A stretch of 64,000 bases of DNA, from the NCBI GenBank assembly GCA_964657565.1, contig CAZZVQ010000006.1:1-64000 (forward strand). The letters run 5' to 3'. The notes beneath the pieces are model-generated. The model did not search any database and had not been told where the DNA came from. It saw only the letters and a program-made list of their open reading frames with translations. The position numbers and the translations under genes are program-made. Shown here piece by piece: positions 1 through 9,367 of this stretch. The stretch comes from JAVVHH01 sp964657565. Its GTDB lineage: Bacteria; Pseudomonadota; Alphaproteobacteria; Acetobacterales; Acetobacteraceae. Position 1 is the stretch's first letter; each line of letters starts with the position of its first letter.

Positions 1-528
1 GAGCGGCGCCAGCAGGAGCGGGTTGCGGATCAGCGCCACGCCGACCTTGCGCGCCGCCAGCCAGGAATTGGCGCCGCGGTGCAGGTCGATCTCGATGATG
101 GTGATCGCGCCCAGGAACAGCACGCACGCCGTCAGCAGGGTGGAGATCACCGCCGCCGGCAGGCTGTCGGCGCCGAACACGAGCAGGCACAGCGGAATGC
201 CCATGAAGCCCACATTGCTGTAGCTCGCATCCAGCGCCTCGATGCTGGCCGTGGCGACCCGGCGTCCGCGCGAGCGGCTCAGCGCGAAGCCGAGGGCGAA
301 GGTGATGGCGATGCCGCCGGCGAAGGCGAGCACGAAGCCGAGCTGGGCGGCCTGGCTGGGCGTGATCCGCGACATCGCCAGGAACATCAGCGCCGGCAGC
401 GCGAGGTAGATCGCGAAGCGGTTCAGGCTGTCCGTCGCAGACGGCGACAAGACGCCCCAGCGGCCGCAGATGTAGCCGGTGAAGATCAGGGCGAAGATCG
501 GCACCGCCGCATTCAGGACCGCGTGCAC
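1..528 (-). CDS. AEC-family (auxin efflux carrier-like) transporter, N-terminal part; cut by window edge
   Basis: The minus strand reads open from a GTG at 526-528 to base 1. The N-terminus (HAVLNAAVPIFALIFTGY) is the typical first membrane segment of the AEC family. It is followed by hydrophobic helices and the conserved stretch SYSNVGFMGIPL, which is diagnostic for these secondary carriers. About 176 residues are visible; family members are about 300 residues, so the C-terminal helices lie outside the window. Members export or import small organic acids such as malate or malonate, but the substrate cannot be told here. It follows the acyl-CoA ligase gene on the same strand at about 30 bases and may be co-transcribed. 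No strong Shine-Dalgarno sequence precedes the GTG, so the exact start is uncertain. Confidence 0.85.
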   Translation of the reverse strand, partial: MHAVLNAAVPIFALIFTGYICGRWGVLSPSATDSLNRFAIYLALPALMFLAMSRITPSQAAQLGFVLAFAGGIAITFALGFALSRSRGRRVATASIEALDASYSNVGFMGIPLCLLVFGADSLPAAVISTLLTACVLFLGAITIIEIDLHRGANSWLAARKVGVALIRNPLLLAPL

Positions 529-559
529 TGTCGCCCCCGCGCGGCCGTCGCATGCGCCG

Positions 560-2170
560 TCAAGATTGCAGCTTAACCTTGAGGGCGCGATGCAGGACCT
601 TGCCGGTCGCGTTGCGGGGCAGGTCGTCGTCATGCAGGAACGAGTAGGCGCGGGGACATTTGAACCCCGCCAGCCGGGTCTTGCACCAGGCCAGCAACTC
701 CTCCTGGCTCACCGAAGCGCCCTCGTGCACCACCACGGCGGCATGCACGCGTTCGCCCCATTTCTCGTCCGGCAGCCCCACGACGGCCACGTCCTTGACC
801 ACCGGATGCGCGCCGATCACCGCCTCGACCTCGGAGGGATAGATGTTCTCGCCGCCGGAGATGATCATGTTGCTCTTGCGGTCGACCAAATGGATGTAGC
901 CCTGCTCGTCGCGGCGGGCCATGTCGCCCACGGTGCAGTGCTCGCCGTTGAACGCCGCCGCGGTCTTCTCGGGCAGGTTCCAGTAGCGATCCAACATGTA
1001 GGGCGTGCAGCAATACAGCTCGCCAGCCTCCCCGTCGCGGACCTCGTTGCCGGCCTCGTCGAGGATGCGGATCGGCGCCGAACCGACGCATTCGCGCCCG
1101 ACCGACCCCAGCTTGGTGTATTGCTCGTGCGGATGCAGCATGGTGGCCCATCCGACTTCGGTGGCGCCGTACAGCTCGAACAGGCCGGAATTGGGGAACA
1201 TCCCCATCACCTCGCGCTTGGTGTCCTGCCGCGCCGGCGCCGAGGAGATCATCAGCTTGGTGACCTTGCTCAGGTCGTATTTCTCGCGCAGCGCGGCGGA
1301 CAGCGCGTTCATCATGATGTAGTGCGTCGGCACCAGCGAGGTGAAGCTCGAACCGCCCTCGGCTAGGGTGCGGACGCAGTGCTCCGGATCGAAGGTCTTG
1401 CGCGAGTAGATCGACGTCACGCCGCCGCAATAGGCGAACGCGCCATAGAAATTGAGCGAGTTGGCGTGGCACATCGGCATGACCAGCAAGGCCCCGTCCT
1501 CGCGGTGCAGTCCGAGCTCGATCTCGGTGACCATCGACAGCAGCGCCCCGCTGCGGTTGTCGCGCAGCACGCCCTTCGGGTTGCCGGTGGTCCCCGAGGT
1601 ATACATCAGCGTCCAGGGATCGGACGGGCGGACGTTCTGCTCGGGCTCGCGGCCGCTAGCGTTGGCAAGCAGCGCCTCGTAATCCCAGCACCCGGCCGGG
1701 CAGGACCGCTCGCCGAAATGGATGATGTTGCCCGCCGGGATCGGCAACTCGGCGCCGATGTCCTCGACCGCGCCGAACAGTTCATCCTGCACGATCAGCG
1801 CCGTCGCCCCGGCATTCTCGACGATGAAACGGATTTCCGGGCCGACCAGCCGGAAGTTGATCGGCACGATGACCAACCCGGCCTTCGCCGCCGCCGCATA
1901 GAACTCCAGCCACTCGACCCGGTTATACGCCAGGACGGCGAACCGGTCGCCTTTCGACAGTCCGAGGCCGAGCAGCGCGTTGGCCAGCCGACAGGAGCGT
2001 TCGTTCCACTGGGCGAATGTCATCTCGCGGTCGAGATCGCGCGCGCCGACGCGGGTGGGGGACAGTCTGGCGTGCACCGACAGCACCTGTCCGAGGTTCA
2101 GCAGCTCCCTTATTTTGTCCTCCCAGGCGTCGTCGTCAGTTGTCCGATGCTTGCCCGAGAACGCGAACAA
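560..2170 (-). CDS. AMP-dependent acyl-CoA synthetase/ligase
   Basis: A 536-residue adenylate-forming enzyme that activates a carboxylic acid to its acyl-CoA through an acyl-AMP. The P-loop-like motif YTSGTTGNPKG lies at residues 190-200, the ELYGATE motif follows in the second half, and the C-terminal catalytic lysine is in PRNATGKVLHR (about K524). Length and order fit class I fatty-acid or carnitine-type CoA ligases; the acid substrate is not predictable. The open frame begins at a TTG with no clear Shine-Dalgarno sequence, so the start is uncertain, but the first conserved ligase block begins near residue 30 and requires a start close by. The gene begins 16 bases after the enolase-superfamily gene on the same strand, which suggests one catabolic operon for an organic acid. 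Confidence 0.9.
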   Translation of the reverse strand: MFAFSGKHRTTDDDAWEDKIRELLNLGQVLSVHARLSPTRVGARDLDREMTFAQWNERSCRLANALLGLGLSKGDRFAVLAYNRVEWLEFYAAAAKAGLVIVPINFRLVGPEIRFIVENAGATALIVQDELFGAVEDIGAELPIPAGNIIHFGERSCPAGCWDYEALLANASGREPEQNVRPSDPWTLMYTSGTTGNPKGVLRDNRSGALLSMVTEIELGLHREDGALLVMPMCHANSLNFYGAFAYCGGVTSIYSRKTFDPEHCVRTLAEGGSSFTSLVPTHYIMMNALSAALREKYDLSKVTKLMISSAPARQDTKREVMGMFPNSGLFELYGATEVGWATMLHPHEQYTKLGSVGRECVGSAPIRILDEAGNEVRDGEAGELYCCTPYMLDRYWNLPEKTAAAFNGEHCTVGDMARRDEQGYIHLVDRKSNMIISGGENIYPSEVEAVIGAHPVVKDVAVVGLPDEKWGERVHAAVVVHEGASVSQEELLAWCKTRLAGFKCPRAYSFLHDDDLPRNATGKVLHRALKVKLQS

Positions 2171-2186
2171 GGCAATCGGCTTCGTG

Positions 2187-3290
2187 CTATACGGCGAACC
2201 GCTTCACCGCCGCGTCGTCCCACGCGATCCCCGCGCCGGGCCGGTCCGGGATGTGGATCGCCCCGCCGCGGACCTCGAAGGGCTCGCGGAGGAACGGGTT
2301 GCCCCAATCCCGCCATTCGAGCCAATCGGCGCTCTCGCTCACGCGCAGGAGATGCGCCGAGAACTCCGGATACAGATGGCTCGAGAGCGGCAGGTTGGCG
2401 GCCCCGGCGATGGCGGCCGCGCGGAGCCAGCCGGTGACGCCGCCGATCCGCATCATGTCCGGCATGTAGCAATCCGCCGCGTTGGCCTGCACCGCGCGCA
2501 GGAAGTCGCGCGGGCCGAAGATGTTCTCCCCGATCGACACCGGCGTCCGCAGCCCGGCGCACAGGCGCGCGCAACCGGCATAGTCGTCGAACACGATCGG
2601 CTCCTCGAACCACTCGATACCCTGGTCGTCGAGCGCGTGCAGCAGCCGCTTGGCCGAGGTCAGCGTCTGGCCCTGGTTGAAGTCGCTCATCAGCGTGATG
2701 TCGTCGCCCACCGCCCGGCGCACCTCCGCGATCGCCTTGACGTCGTCGCGCACGTGCTCGCGGCCGAGCCGGATCTTGACCGCCGTGAAGTCGCCCTCGG
2801 CGACCAGCGACGCCGCCTCGTCGGCGATCCGGTCCACCGGGATGATCCACAGGCCGTTGGTGTTGTAGGCGCGGACCGGGCCGACGGTGCCGCCCAGCAA
2901 CACGGCCAGCGGCACGCCCGCCGCCTTGGCCAGCGCGTCCCACATGGCCATGTCGATGCCGGCCATGGCGATCAGCGGGGTGCCCTGCCGGCCATTGAAA
3001 TGCAGCGCCCGCATCGCTGCCTCGAACCGGTCGAACGGCGCGATCGGCTTGCCCTTGCCGTGGGCCGCCATGTCCTCGATCAGGGCCAGGATCGATTTGG
3101 TGGCGCTCGCACGGTACGGTTCGAGATAGCCGTGCCCGACGATGCCCTCTTCCGTCACGACGTCGATCAGGATGAAGGGCCAGTGATGGTATTCGCCGAC
3201 CTTGCCGACGATCGGCCGCCGCAGCGGCACGCTCAGCACGCGCGCGTCGATCTGCCGCAGCGTGAGCGGCGGCATGGTGTTGCTGATCAT
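2187..3290 (-). CDS. Mandelate racemase/muconate lactonizing enzyme family (enolase superfamily) protein
   Basis: A 367-residue enolase-superfamily enzyme, which abstracts a proton alpha to a carboxylate to racemise or dehydrate a hydroxy or sugar acid. Metal ligands are in place: D203 (with N205 in SDFNQ), E230 (FEEP) and E255 (GEN). The acid/base dyad D278 and H305 (SSHLYPE) and the distal E325 match the mandelate racemase subgroup. The usual K-x-K motif reads K172-I-R174, so the second lysine is replaced by arginine. The ATG at 3288-3290 is chosen because GGGAGGA lies just upstream; an in-frame start further upstream would add 54 poorly conserved residues. It sits with an acyl-CoA ligase and a carrier, suggesting hydroxy-acid catabolism. 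The true substrate is unknown. Confidence 0.9.
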   Translation of the reverse strand: MISNTMPPLTLRQIDARVLSVPLRRPIVGKVGEYHHWPFILIDVVTEEGIVGHGYLEPYRASATKSILALIEDMAAHGKGKPIAPFDRFEAAMRALHFNGRQGTPLIAMAGIDMAMWDALAKAAGVPLAVLLGGTVGPVRAYNTNGLWIIPVDRIADEAASLVAEGDFTAVKIRLGREHVRDDVKAIAEVRRAVGDDITLMSDFNQGQTLTSAKRLLHALDDQGIEWFEEPIVFDDYAGCARLCAGLRTPVSIGENIFGPRDFLRAVQANAADCYMPDMMRIGGVTGWLRAAAIAGAANLPLSSHLYPEFSAHLLRVSESADWLEWRDWGNPFLREPFEVRGGAIHIPDRPGAGIAWDDAAVKRFAV

Positions 3291-3466
3291 GAAGGTCCTC
3301 CCGCGTTGGCCCTCCGGTATCGGCAGCCGGGTCCCGCGGCAAGTCCTTCCGATTTGTTGCTTGTGATTTGACAGCGGGACGAGCACCGTTTCAGGTTGCG
3401 CACCGTCGGCGGCCTCCTTGGGGCCGTGCCGGATATCCATAGAACGAACCAAAACGGGAGGTCGGA

Positions 3467-3919
3467 ATGATTACCGTCAAAGTGAACGGCGCCAGCCAGA
3501 GTTATGACGGCGATCCGTCGCTGCCGCTGCTCTGGTTCCTGCGCGACGAGATCGGCCTCACCGGCACCAAGTTCGGCTGCGGCGCGGCGCTCTGCGGCGC
3601 CTGCACCGTGCATGTCGGCGGCGTCGCGGTCCGCTCCTGCATCACCGCCCTGTCCGACATCGACGGCCAGGACGTCACCACCATCGAGGGGCTGCATCCG
3701 ACCGGTGACCACCCGGTGCAGGTCGCCTGGCGCGACAACGGCGTGCCGCAATGCGGCTACTGCCAGGCGGGTCAGATCATGCAGGCGGCCTCCCTGCTGG
3801 CGACGACGCCCAAGCCGACGGACACACAAATCCGCGAGCAGATGGCCGGCAACATCTGCCGCTGCGGCTGCTACCAGCGCATCGAGACGGCCATCCGCGC
3901 CGCCGCGACGGGGACCTGA
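3467..3919 (+). CDS. iorA: Isoquinoline 1-oxidoreductase-type small subunit, [2Fe-2S] protein
   Basis: A 150-residue electron-transfer subunit of a xanthine-oxidase-family molybdenum hydroxylase. The N-terminal plant-type ferredoxin cluster is bound by C38, C43, C46 and C58. The C-terminal four-helix cluster domain has C96, C99, C131 and C133 (QCGYC and CRCGC). Length is normal for IorA, and it is followed after 3 bases by the large subunit, so the two form one transcription unit. The start has GGGAGG upstream (ACGGGAGGTCGGA). The gene is divergent from the enolase-superfamily gene across a 176-base gap that must hold both promoters. Homologues oxidise N-heterocycles or aldehydes; the symbol reflects family assignment, not a proven substrate. 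Confidence 0.93.
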   Translation: MITVKVNGASQSYDGDPSLPLLWFLRDEIGLTGTKFGCGAALCGACTVHVGGVAVRSCITALSDIDGQDVTTIEGLHPTGDHPVQVAWRDNGVPQCGYCQAGQIMQAASLLATTPKPTDTQIREQMAGNICRCGCYQRIETAIRAAATGT

Positions 3920-3922
3920 GCC

Positions 3923-6400
3923 ATGACCCACCTCCGTCCGCCAACCCCCTCCGTCGAGAACGTCAGCCGCCGCGCCGCCTTGCTCGGCACCTTGGCCACC
4001 GGCGGCCTGATCCTATCGGCCCGGTTGCTGCCCGGTGCCAGGGCCGCGTTCCCGGCCAATTACAGCACCGGCGCCGGCGACATGCCGCACGGCACCGTCA
4101 ACGACCCCAAGATCTTCGTCGCCATCGGCCCGGACGGCACCGTCACCATCGTGGCGCACCGCCAGGAGATGGGCACCGGCGTGCGCACCAGCCTGCCGAT
4201 GGTGGTCGCCGACGAGATGGGCGCCGACTGGGGCCGGGTCAAAGTGGTCCAGGCCGACGGCGACGAGGTCAAATACGGCAACCAGGACACCGACGGCTCG
4301 CGCAGCACGCGGCATTACCTGGTGCCGATGCGCCAGGTCGGCGCGGCCGCGCGCACGATGCTCGAAACGGCTGCGGCGGCGAAGTGGAACGTGCCGGTCG
4401 GCGAGTGCAAGGCCGGCGTGCACGAGGTGATCCATGCCGCGAGCGGCCGCAAGCTCGGCTTCGGCGCCCTGGCCGACGATGCCGCCAAGCTACCGGTGCC
4501 GCAGACCGCCTCCCTCGTCCTGAAGGACCCGGCGCAGTTCCGCTACATCGGCAAGGGCCAGGTCGGCATCGTCGACCTGCGCGACATCACGATGGGGAAG
4601 GCGACCTACGGCGGCGACGTCCGTCTGCCGGGGATGAAATATGCGGTGATCGCCCGTCCGCCGGTGACCGGCGGCAAGCTGGTGTCGTTCGACCCGAAGG
4701 ACGCGCTGGCCGTGCCCGGCGTCGAGCAGGTGCTGGAGGTGCGCGGCTATCCGTGGCCGTCCAAGTTCCAGCCGCTGGGTGGCGTGGCGGTGATCGCGCG
4801 CAACACCGGCACCGCCATCAAGGGGCGGGACGCGCTCAAGCTGGTCTGGGACGACGGGCCCAACGCGTCCTACGATTCCGTGGCCTACCGGGCCGAGCTC
4901 GAAGCGGCGGTGCGCCAGCCCGGCATGGTCGTGCGCGACAACGGCGACGTGGACGGCGCGCTGAAGGGCGCCGACAAGGTCATCGTCGGCGAATACTACC
5001 TGCCGCATCTGGCCCATGTCAGCATGGAGCCGCCGGTCGCGACCGCCGACGTCAAGAACGGCAAGGCCGAGATCTGGGCGCCGGTGCAGAGCCCGGGCGG
5101 CACGCGCGAGGACGTCGCCAAGACGCTCGACATCCCGGTCGAGAACGTCACCGTGCACGTGACGCTGCTCGGCGGCGGGTTTGGGCGGAAGTCGAAATGC
5201 GACTACGCGCTGGAAGCGGCGCTGCTGTCGCAGAAGCTGGGCGCGCCGGTGCGCGTGCAATGGACGCGCGAGGACGACGTCCGGCACGACTTCCTGCACA
5301 CGGTCTCGGCCGAGCGGATCGAGGCCGGGCTCGACAAGTCGGGCCGCGTCGTCGCCTGGCGGCACCGCAGCGCGGCCCCGAGCATCGGCTCGACGTTCAA
5401 GGCCAACACCGATCACGCCCTGCCGTTCGAACTCGGGATGGGGCTGGTGGACCTGCCGTTCGACATCCCCAACGTCCGCTGCGAGAACCCGGCGGTCGCG
5501 GCGCGCACGCGGGTCGGCTGGTTCCGCTCGGTGTCCAACATCCCGCGGGCCTTCGCCATCCAGTCCATGGTCGCCGAGATCGCGCACGAGACGGGGCGCG
5601 ATCCGAAGGACATGCTGCTGGAACTGATCGGGCCGGCGCGGATCGTCGATCTCAGCTCCGTGAAGGACATGTGGAACTACGGCGAGCCGATGGGCAGCTA
5701 TCCGATCGATGCGGGCCGGTTGCGCCGGGTCGTCGAGATGGTGGCGGAGAAGGGCGAGTGGGGGCGGAAGCTGCCGCCGGGTCATGGTCTCGGCATCGCG
5801 GCGCATCGCAGCTTCGTCAGCTATATCGCGACGGTCGTCGAGGTGGCGGTGAACGACAAGGGCGAGCTGACCATTCCGCGGGTCGATACCGTCATCGATT
5901 GCGGGACCTACGTGAACCCCGAACGGATCCGCTCGCAGATGGAAGGGGCGGTGATCATGGGGATCAGCCTGGCCAAATACGGCGCGATCACCTTCAAGGA
6001 CGGCCGGGTCGAGCAGGGCAACTTCGACGACTACCCGGTCTCGCGGATCGACGACGCGCCGACCGTGACCAACGTGACGATCATGCCCCCCGGGGCCGAG
6101 ACGCCGCCGAGCGGGGCGGGCGAACCCGGGGTGCCCCCGGTGGCGCCGGCGCTGATCAACGCGATCTTCGCGGCGACCGGAAAGCGCTTGCGGGCGATGC
6201 CGATCGGTCAGCAGCTCGCCATGGCCGGGTCCAACCCGCGTACCGGCACCGGACACAGCGAACCGGCGTCGCAGGTCTCGACCGCGCCGCCGGGCGCGGC
6301 GCCGGGCCGTGCGGAGACCACCGGCGCGGCACCGGCCTCGCCGAAGGTGCAGCAGATGAACGACGACGCGGCCGCCAAGGTCAATAAAGAGGGCAAGTGA
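3923..6400 (+). CDS. iorB: Isoquinoline 1-oxidoreductase-type large subunit, molybdopterin-binding, Tat-exported
   Basis: An 825-residue molybdenum-cofactor-binding catalytic subunit. It begins with a twin-arginine leader (SRRAALLG at residues 15-22, followed by a hydrophobic stretch to ARA), so the folded, cofactor-loaded enzyme is probably exported to the periplasm together with its iron-sulfur partner. The catalytic glutamate of this family is E734 in GAGEPGVPPVAPALINAIF. Molybdopterin-contacting glycine-rich stretches such as LLGGGFGRKSKCDYALEAA are present. The last ~70 residues are an unusual Ala/Pro/Thr-rich, low-complexity extension beyond the conserved fold. No cytochrome c subunit, which many periplasmic aldehyde-oxidising relatives have, follows. 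An aldehyde rather than an N-heterocycle is a possible substrate. Confidence 0.93.
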   Translation: MTHLRPPTPSVENVSRRAALLGTLATGGLILSARLLPGARAAFPANYSTGAGDMPHGTVNDPKIFVAIGPDGTVTIVAHRQEMGTGVRTSLPMVVADEMGADWGRVKVVQADGDEVKYGNQDTDGSRSTRHYLVPMRQVGAAARTMLETAAAAKWNVPVGECKAGVHEVIHAASGRKLGFGALADDAAKLPVPQTASLVLKDPAQFRYIGKGQVGIVDLRDITMGKATYGGDVRLPGMKYAVIARPPVTGGKLVSFDPKDALAVPGVEQVLEVRGYPWPSKFQPLGGVAVIARNTGTAIKGRDALKLVWDDGPNASYDSVAYRAELEAAVRQPGMVVRDNGDVDGALKGADKVIVGEYYLPHLAHVSMEPPVATADVKNGKAEIWAPVQSPGGTREDVAKTLDIPVENVTVHVTLLGGGFGRKSKCDYALEAALLSQKLGAPVRVQWTREDDVRHDFLHTVSAERIEAGLDKSGRVVAWRHRSAAPSIGSTFKANTDHALPFELGMGLVDLPFDIPNVRCENPAVAARTRVGWFRSVSNIPRAFAIQSMVAEIAHETGRDPKDMLLELIGPARIVDLSSVKDMWNYGEPMGSYPIDAGRLRRVVEMVAEKGEWGRKLPPGHGLGIAAHRSFVSYIATVVEVAVNDKGELTIPRVDTVIDCGTYVNPERIRSQMEGAVIMGISLAKYGAITFKDGRVEQGNFDDYPVSRIDDAPTVTNVTIMPPGAETPPSGAGEPGVPPVAPALINAIFAATGKRLRAMPIGQQLAMAGSNPRTGTGHSEPASQVSTAPPGAAPGRAETTGAAPASPKVQQMNDDAAAKVNKEGK

Positions 6401-6411
6401 CCTAGCCCCGG

Positions 6412-6477
6412 CTCGTAGGGTGGGCTTTAGCCCACCGAACTCACGAAGCTTGGTGGGCTAAAAGCCCACCCTACGAG
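6412..6477. repeat. REP-like compound palindrome, also a possible transcription terminator
   Basis: Two arms, 6412-6436 and 6452-6477, are reverse complements apart from one extra A, separated by 15 bases. Each arm is itself a small hairpin: GTGGGCT-TT-AGCCCAC in the left and GTGGGCT-AAA-AGCCCAC in the right. The TAGGGTGGGC core resembles the extragenic repeats that RAYT transposases mobilise in many proteobacteria. It sits between the convergent ends of iorB and a small minus-strand gene, the typical REP location, where it could also stop transcription from both sides. Confidence 0.8.
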
Positions 6478-6494
6478 GGTGCGAGCCGGGTCGG

Positions 6495-6848
6495 TTAACG
6501 GCACTCCTTGAGGTCCTTGGGCTCGAGCGTGAACGCGACCTTGCCGCCGTCTTTGACCGTCACGTCGTGGACGGTGCACATCCGGCCGCCGCGTTGGAAT
6601 TTGATGCGGACGTCGTAGCGGCCCGGCGCCAGGTTGGTCAGCCGCAGCCGTTCGTCGTTGTCGACGGTGCCGTCCTTGTCGTTGGCGCATTGGTTGGGGC
6701 CGAAACTCTCGGTGCCGGCCGGCGCGAGCGTCAGGCTGGAGATCGTCTCGCCGGTGAGGTTCCAGAACCGCCCCAGATCGGCGGCGCGCGCCGGTGCGCA
6801 GAGCAGGAGCATCGCGGCAGCGAGCGGTCGGAGAGAAAGGCTGGGCAT
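6495..6848 (-). CDS. Small secreted protein of unknown function
   Basis: A 117-residue protein with a clear signal peptide (LRPLAAAMLLLCAPARA, cleavage probably after ARA near residue 22), so a periplasmic or extracellular location is likely. The mature part has a WNLTGETISSLTLAPAG stretch, then NQCANDKDGTVDNDERLRL, and ends with CTVHDVTVKDGGKVAFTLEPKDLKEC. It contains three cysteines and looks like a short beta-sandwich. The Asp/Asn-rich NDKDGTVDNDE could bind a metal such as calcium, but this is only suggestive. I do not recognise a characterised family. It is followed after 28 bases by the end of the ABC importer operon on the same strand, yet it is transcribed last and may be independent. 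Confidence 0.7.
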   Translation of the reverse strand: MPSLSLRPLAAAMLLLCAPARAADLGRFWNLTGETISSLTLAPAGTESFGPNQCANDKDGTVDNDERLRLTNLAPGRYDVRIKFQRGGRMCTVHDVTVKDGGKVAFTLEPKDLKECR

Positions 6849-6876
6849 TCGTTCATGCTACCGGCTCGCCGATCGT

Positions 6877-7562
<686 letters not shown>

Positions 7563-7563
<1 letters not shown>

Positions 7564-8270
7564 CAACGCCATCGGGCGGCCCGCCGCTCGAGCGGCTGCA
7601 GCGCCACCCACTCGATCAGCTGCACGACCAGGGCGAAGGCGAGCGTGTAGGCGAGGATGCCGCGGACGTCGAACAGCTGGAAATAGACCTCGATCTGAAA
7701 GCCCACGCCGTCCGTCCGCCCCAGCAACTCGGCGACCAGCACCACCTTCCAGATCAGCGCCAGGCCGGACCGCGCCGAGGCGAACAGGTATGGATAGAGC
7801 TGCGGCACCGCGACCTCGCGCCACAGCCGCCACCGGCCGACCCGGAAGCTGAGCCCCATTTCCAGCAACTGCTTGTCGAGCGAGCGCGCGCCCTCCCGCA
7901 TCGTGACGGCGGTGCTCGGCAGCTTGTTCAGCGCCACGGCGACCACGGTGGTCGTCTCGCTGAGCCCGAACCAGACGAAGATCAGCACGATGCCGACCAG
8001 CGCCGGCAGGTTCAGCAGGACGACGAGGAGGCTGTCGAGCAGCCGGTCCAGCACCGGCACCCGGCCCATCGACACGCCCAGCACCGTCCCGCCCAGCATG
8101 GCCAGCGCGAAGGCGCAGCCGACCCGGATCATGGTCACCAGCAGGTTGTGCAGCAGCGGCCCCGCGACGGTCTGCTCGACCATCGTCTGCAGCACGGAGG
8201 AGAGCGTCGGGAACAAGCGGCTGCCGGCCAGACGGGCCGCGGCCTCCCAGAGCAGCGCCAAAAGCACCAC
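7563..8270 (-). CDS. ABC importer permease, sulfonate/nitrate/taurine type
   Basis: Inner-membrane channel subunit (SsuC/TauC-like) of about 235 residues with five to six hydrophobic helices. The ATPase-coupling EAA-like loop reads ALNKLPSTAVTMREGARSLDKQLLEMG, which in this family contacts the ATPase. The reading frame is open far upstream, but the upstream part lies on top of the binding-protein gene and is arginine/glycine-rich shadow sequence. I therefore start at the GTG at 8268-8270, just before the first helix (VLLALLWEAAARLAG). The exact start is uncertain because no strong Shine-Dalgarno sequence is visible. It lies 26 bases after the binding-protein gene on the same strand. Confidence 0.85.
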
Positions 8271-8296
8271 GGGCGCGATGCGCGCCCCCGCCCGGC

Positions 8297-9271
8297 CTAG
8301 CTGGCTTGCCAGAATGTCCCCGGGGCCAGGTTCTGGGCCGAGCCGACCAGCGCCGGGCCGCCGATGGTGGCGAGCAGCGCGAACAGGCGGTCGGCCGCGG
8401 CGCGCGCGGCGCCATCCCACGGGCCGATCGCCCCGCGGCGATACCAGGCGCGCAACCGCGCCAACTCCGCCGGATCGGCCGTCCCGGTGAGCGGCATGAT
8501 GCGGTCCCACTCCGCGTCCGACGTCATGAGAACCTCCCGCGCGCGCGCCGCCGCACCGAGAAAGGCGGCGAGCGCGTCCCGGTTCCGCTCCGCCCACGGC
8601 TCGGCGAACACGTAGCCGAGCATCGGCAGGCCGCGCGGCACGTCCAGGGCGGCCAGCACGTCCGCCATGTCCAAGGCGGCGCGCCTTCCCTGTGCCTCGG
8701 CGCGTGCGACGAACGGCCAGTAGGTCAGCATCGCGTCCAGCCGTCCGACATCGAGCTGCGCGGCCAGCAAAGGCGGCGGTCCGAACACCTTCTCGACGGC
8801 GGTATCGAGGTCCAGCTGGTCATCGCGCTGGGCGAGCAGCCGCAGCAGCAGCCAGCTTTTGTCGAGCGGGCCGCCGGCTACGCCGAGGCGCCGGCCGCGC
8901 AGGTCCGTCACGCCGCCAATCGTCGAGCCCGCCGGCACCACGATGGCGCCGAGCGCGGCCGTGGCCGGCGCGAACGTCCAGGCCGCGCCCTCCGAGCGCA
9001 GCCGCGAGGTCCAGATCCAGTCCTGCAGCACGATGTCGACGCTGCCGGCCTGCAACGCCGTCTGGCTGGCCGGGCCGCTGGCGAACTCCACCGGCTCCAG
9101 CGCGAAGCCCTGCACCAGCCCATGATGGCGCATGACGTCAAGCTCCCACGCCAGGGAGCCGAAGCGCAGCGTGCCGATGCGGATCGGCGCGGCGGCCCGA
9201 GCAGGGCGAACCATCGCGGTCGCCGCCAGCAGCCTGGCCGCGTTTCGCCGCGTGATCTTCGCACGGTGCAT
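8297..9271 (-). CDS. ABC importer periplasmic substrate-binding protein (NMT1/SsuA-like)
   Basis: A 324-residue binding protein with an N-terminal export signal containing twin arginines (KITRRNAARLLAATAMVRPARA), so possibly Tat-dependent. The mature fold follows the NMT1/SsuA pattern: IRIGTLRFGSLAWELDVMRHHGL, then SGPASQTALQAGSVDIVLQDWIW, where the ligand is usually held. Start: the ATG at 9269-9271 has GGGAGG five bases upstream; a start nine codons further upstream lacks this. It is first in the operon, before the permease and ATPase genes. Substrates in this family include sulfonates, nitrate, pyrimidines and aromatic acids. Adjacency to the PQQ alcohol-oxidation island is suggestive but not evidence of a shared substrate. 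Confidence 0.9.
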   Translation of the reverse strand: MHRAKITRRNAARLLAATAMVRPARAAAPIRIGTLRFGSLAWELDVMRHHGLVQGFALEPVEFASGPASQTALQAGSVDIVLQDWIWTSRLRSEGAAWTFAPATAALGAIVVPAGSTIGGVTDLRGRRLGVAGGPLDKSWLLLRLLAQRDDQLDLDTAVEKVFGPPPLLAAQLDVGRLDAMLTYWPFVARAEAQGRRAALDMADVLAALDVPRGLPMLGYVFAEPWAERNRDALAAFLGAAARAREVLMTSDAEWDRIMPLTGTADPAELARLRAWYRRGAIGPWDGAARAAADRLFALLATIGGPALVGSAQNLAPGTFWQAS

Positions 9272-9291
9272 CCATTCCTCCCGCTTGGCGG

Positions 9292-9320
9292 CTGACAAGC
9301 CTGCGTCTGGGGTACAGTAT
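9292..9320 (+). promoter_or_regulatory. Possible sigma-70 promoter for the ABC-2 exporter pair
   Basis: In the 96-base divergent gap, CTGACA (9292-9297) and CAGTAT (9315-9320) are spaced 17 bases apart, resembling -35 and -10 boxes for the plus-strand gene at 9368. TACAGT at 9313-9318 is an alternative -10 box. The match is moderate and by eye only. Confidence 0.3.
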
Positions 9321-9367
9321 CGCGGGAAGCGGCGCGGCGCGACCGGGCTTTTGGGGGAAGGGGAACG

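Noticed and set aside
3751..6387. Long Arg/Gly-rich open frame on the plus strand in another frame over iorB
   Set aside because: Composition is low-complexity, and the region is fully explained by the molybdenum hydroxylase large subunit.
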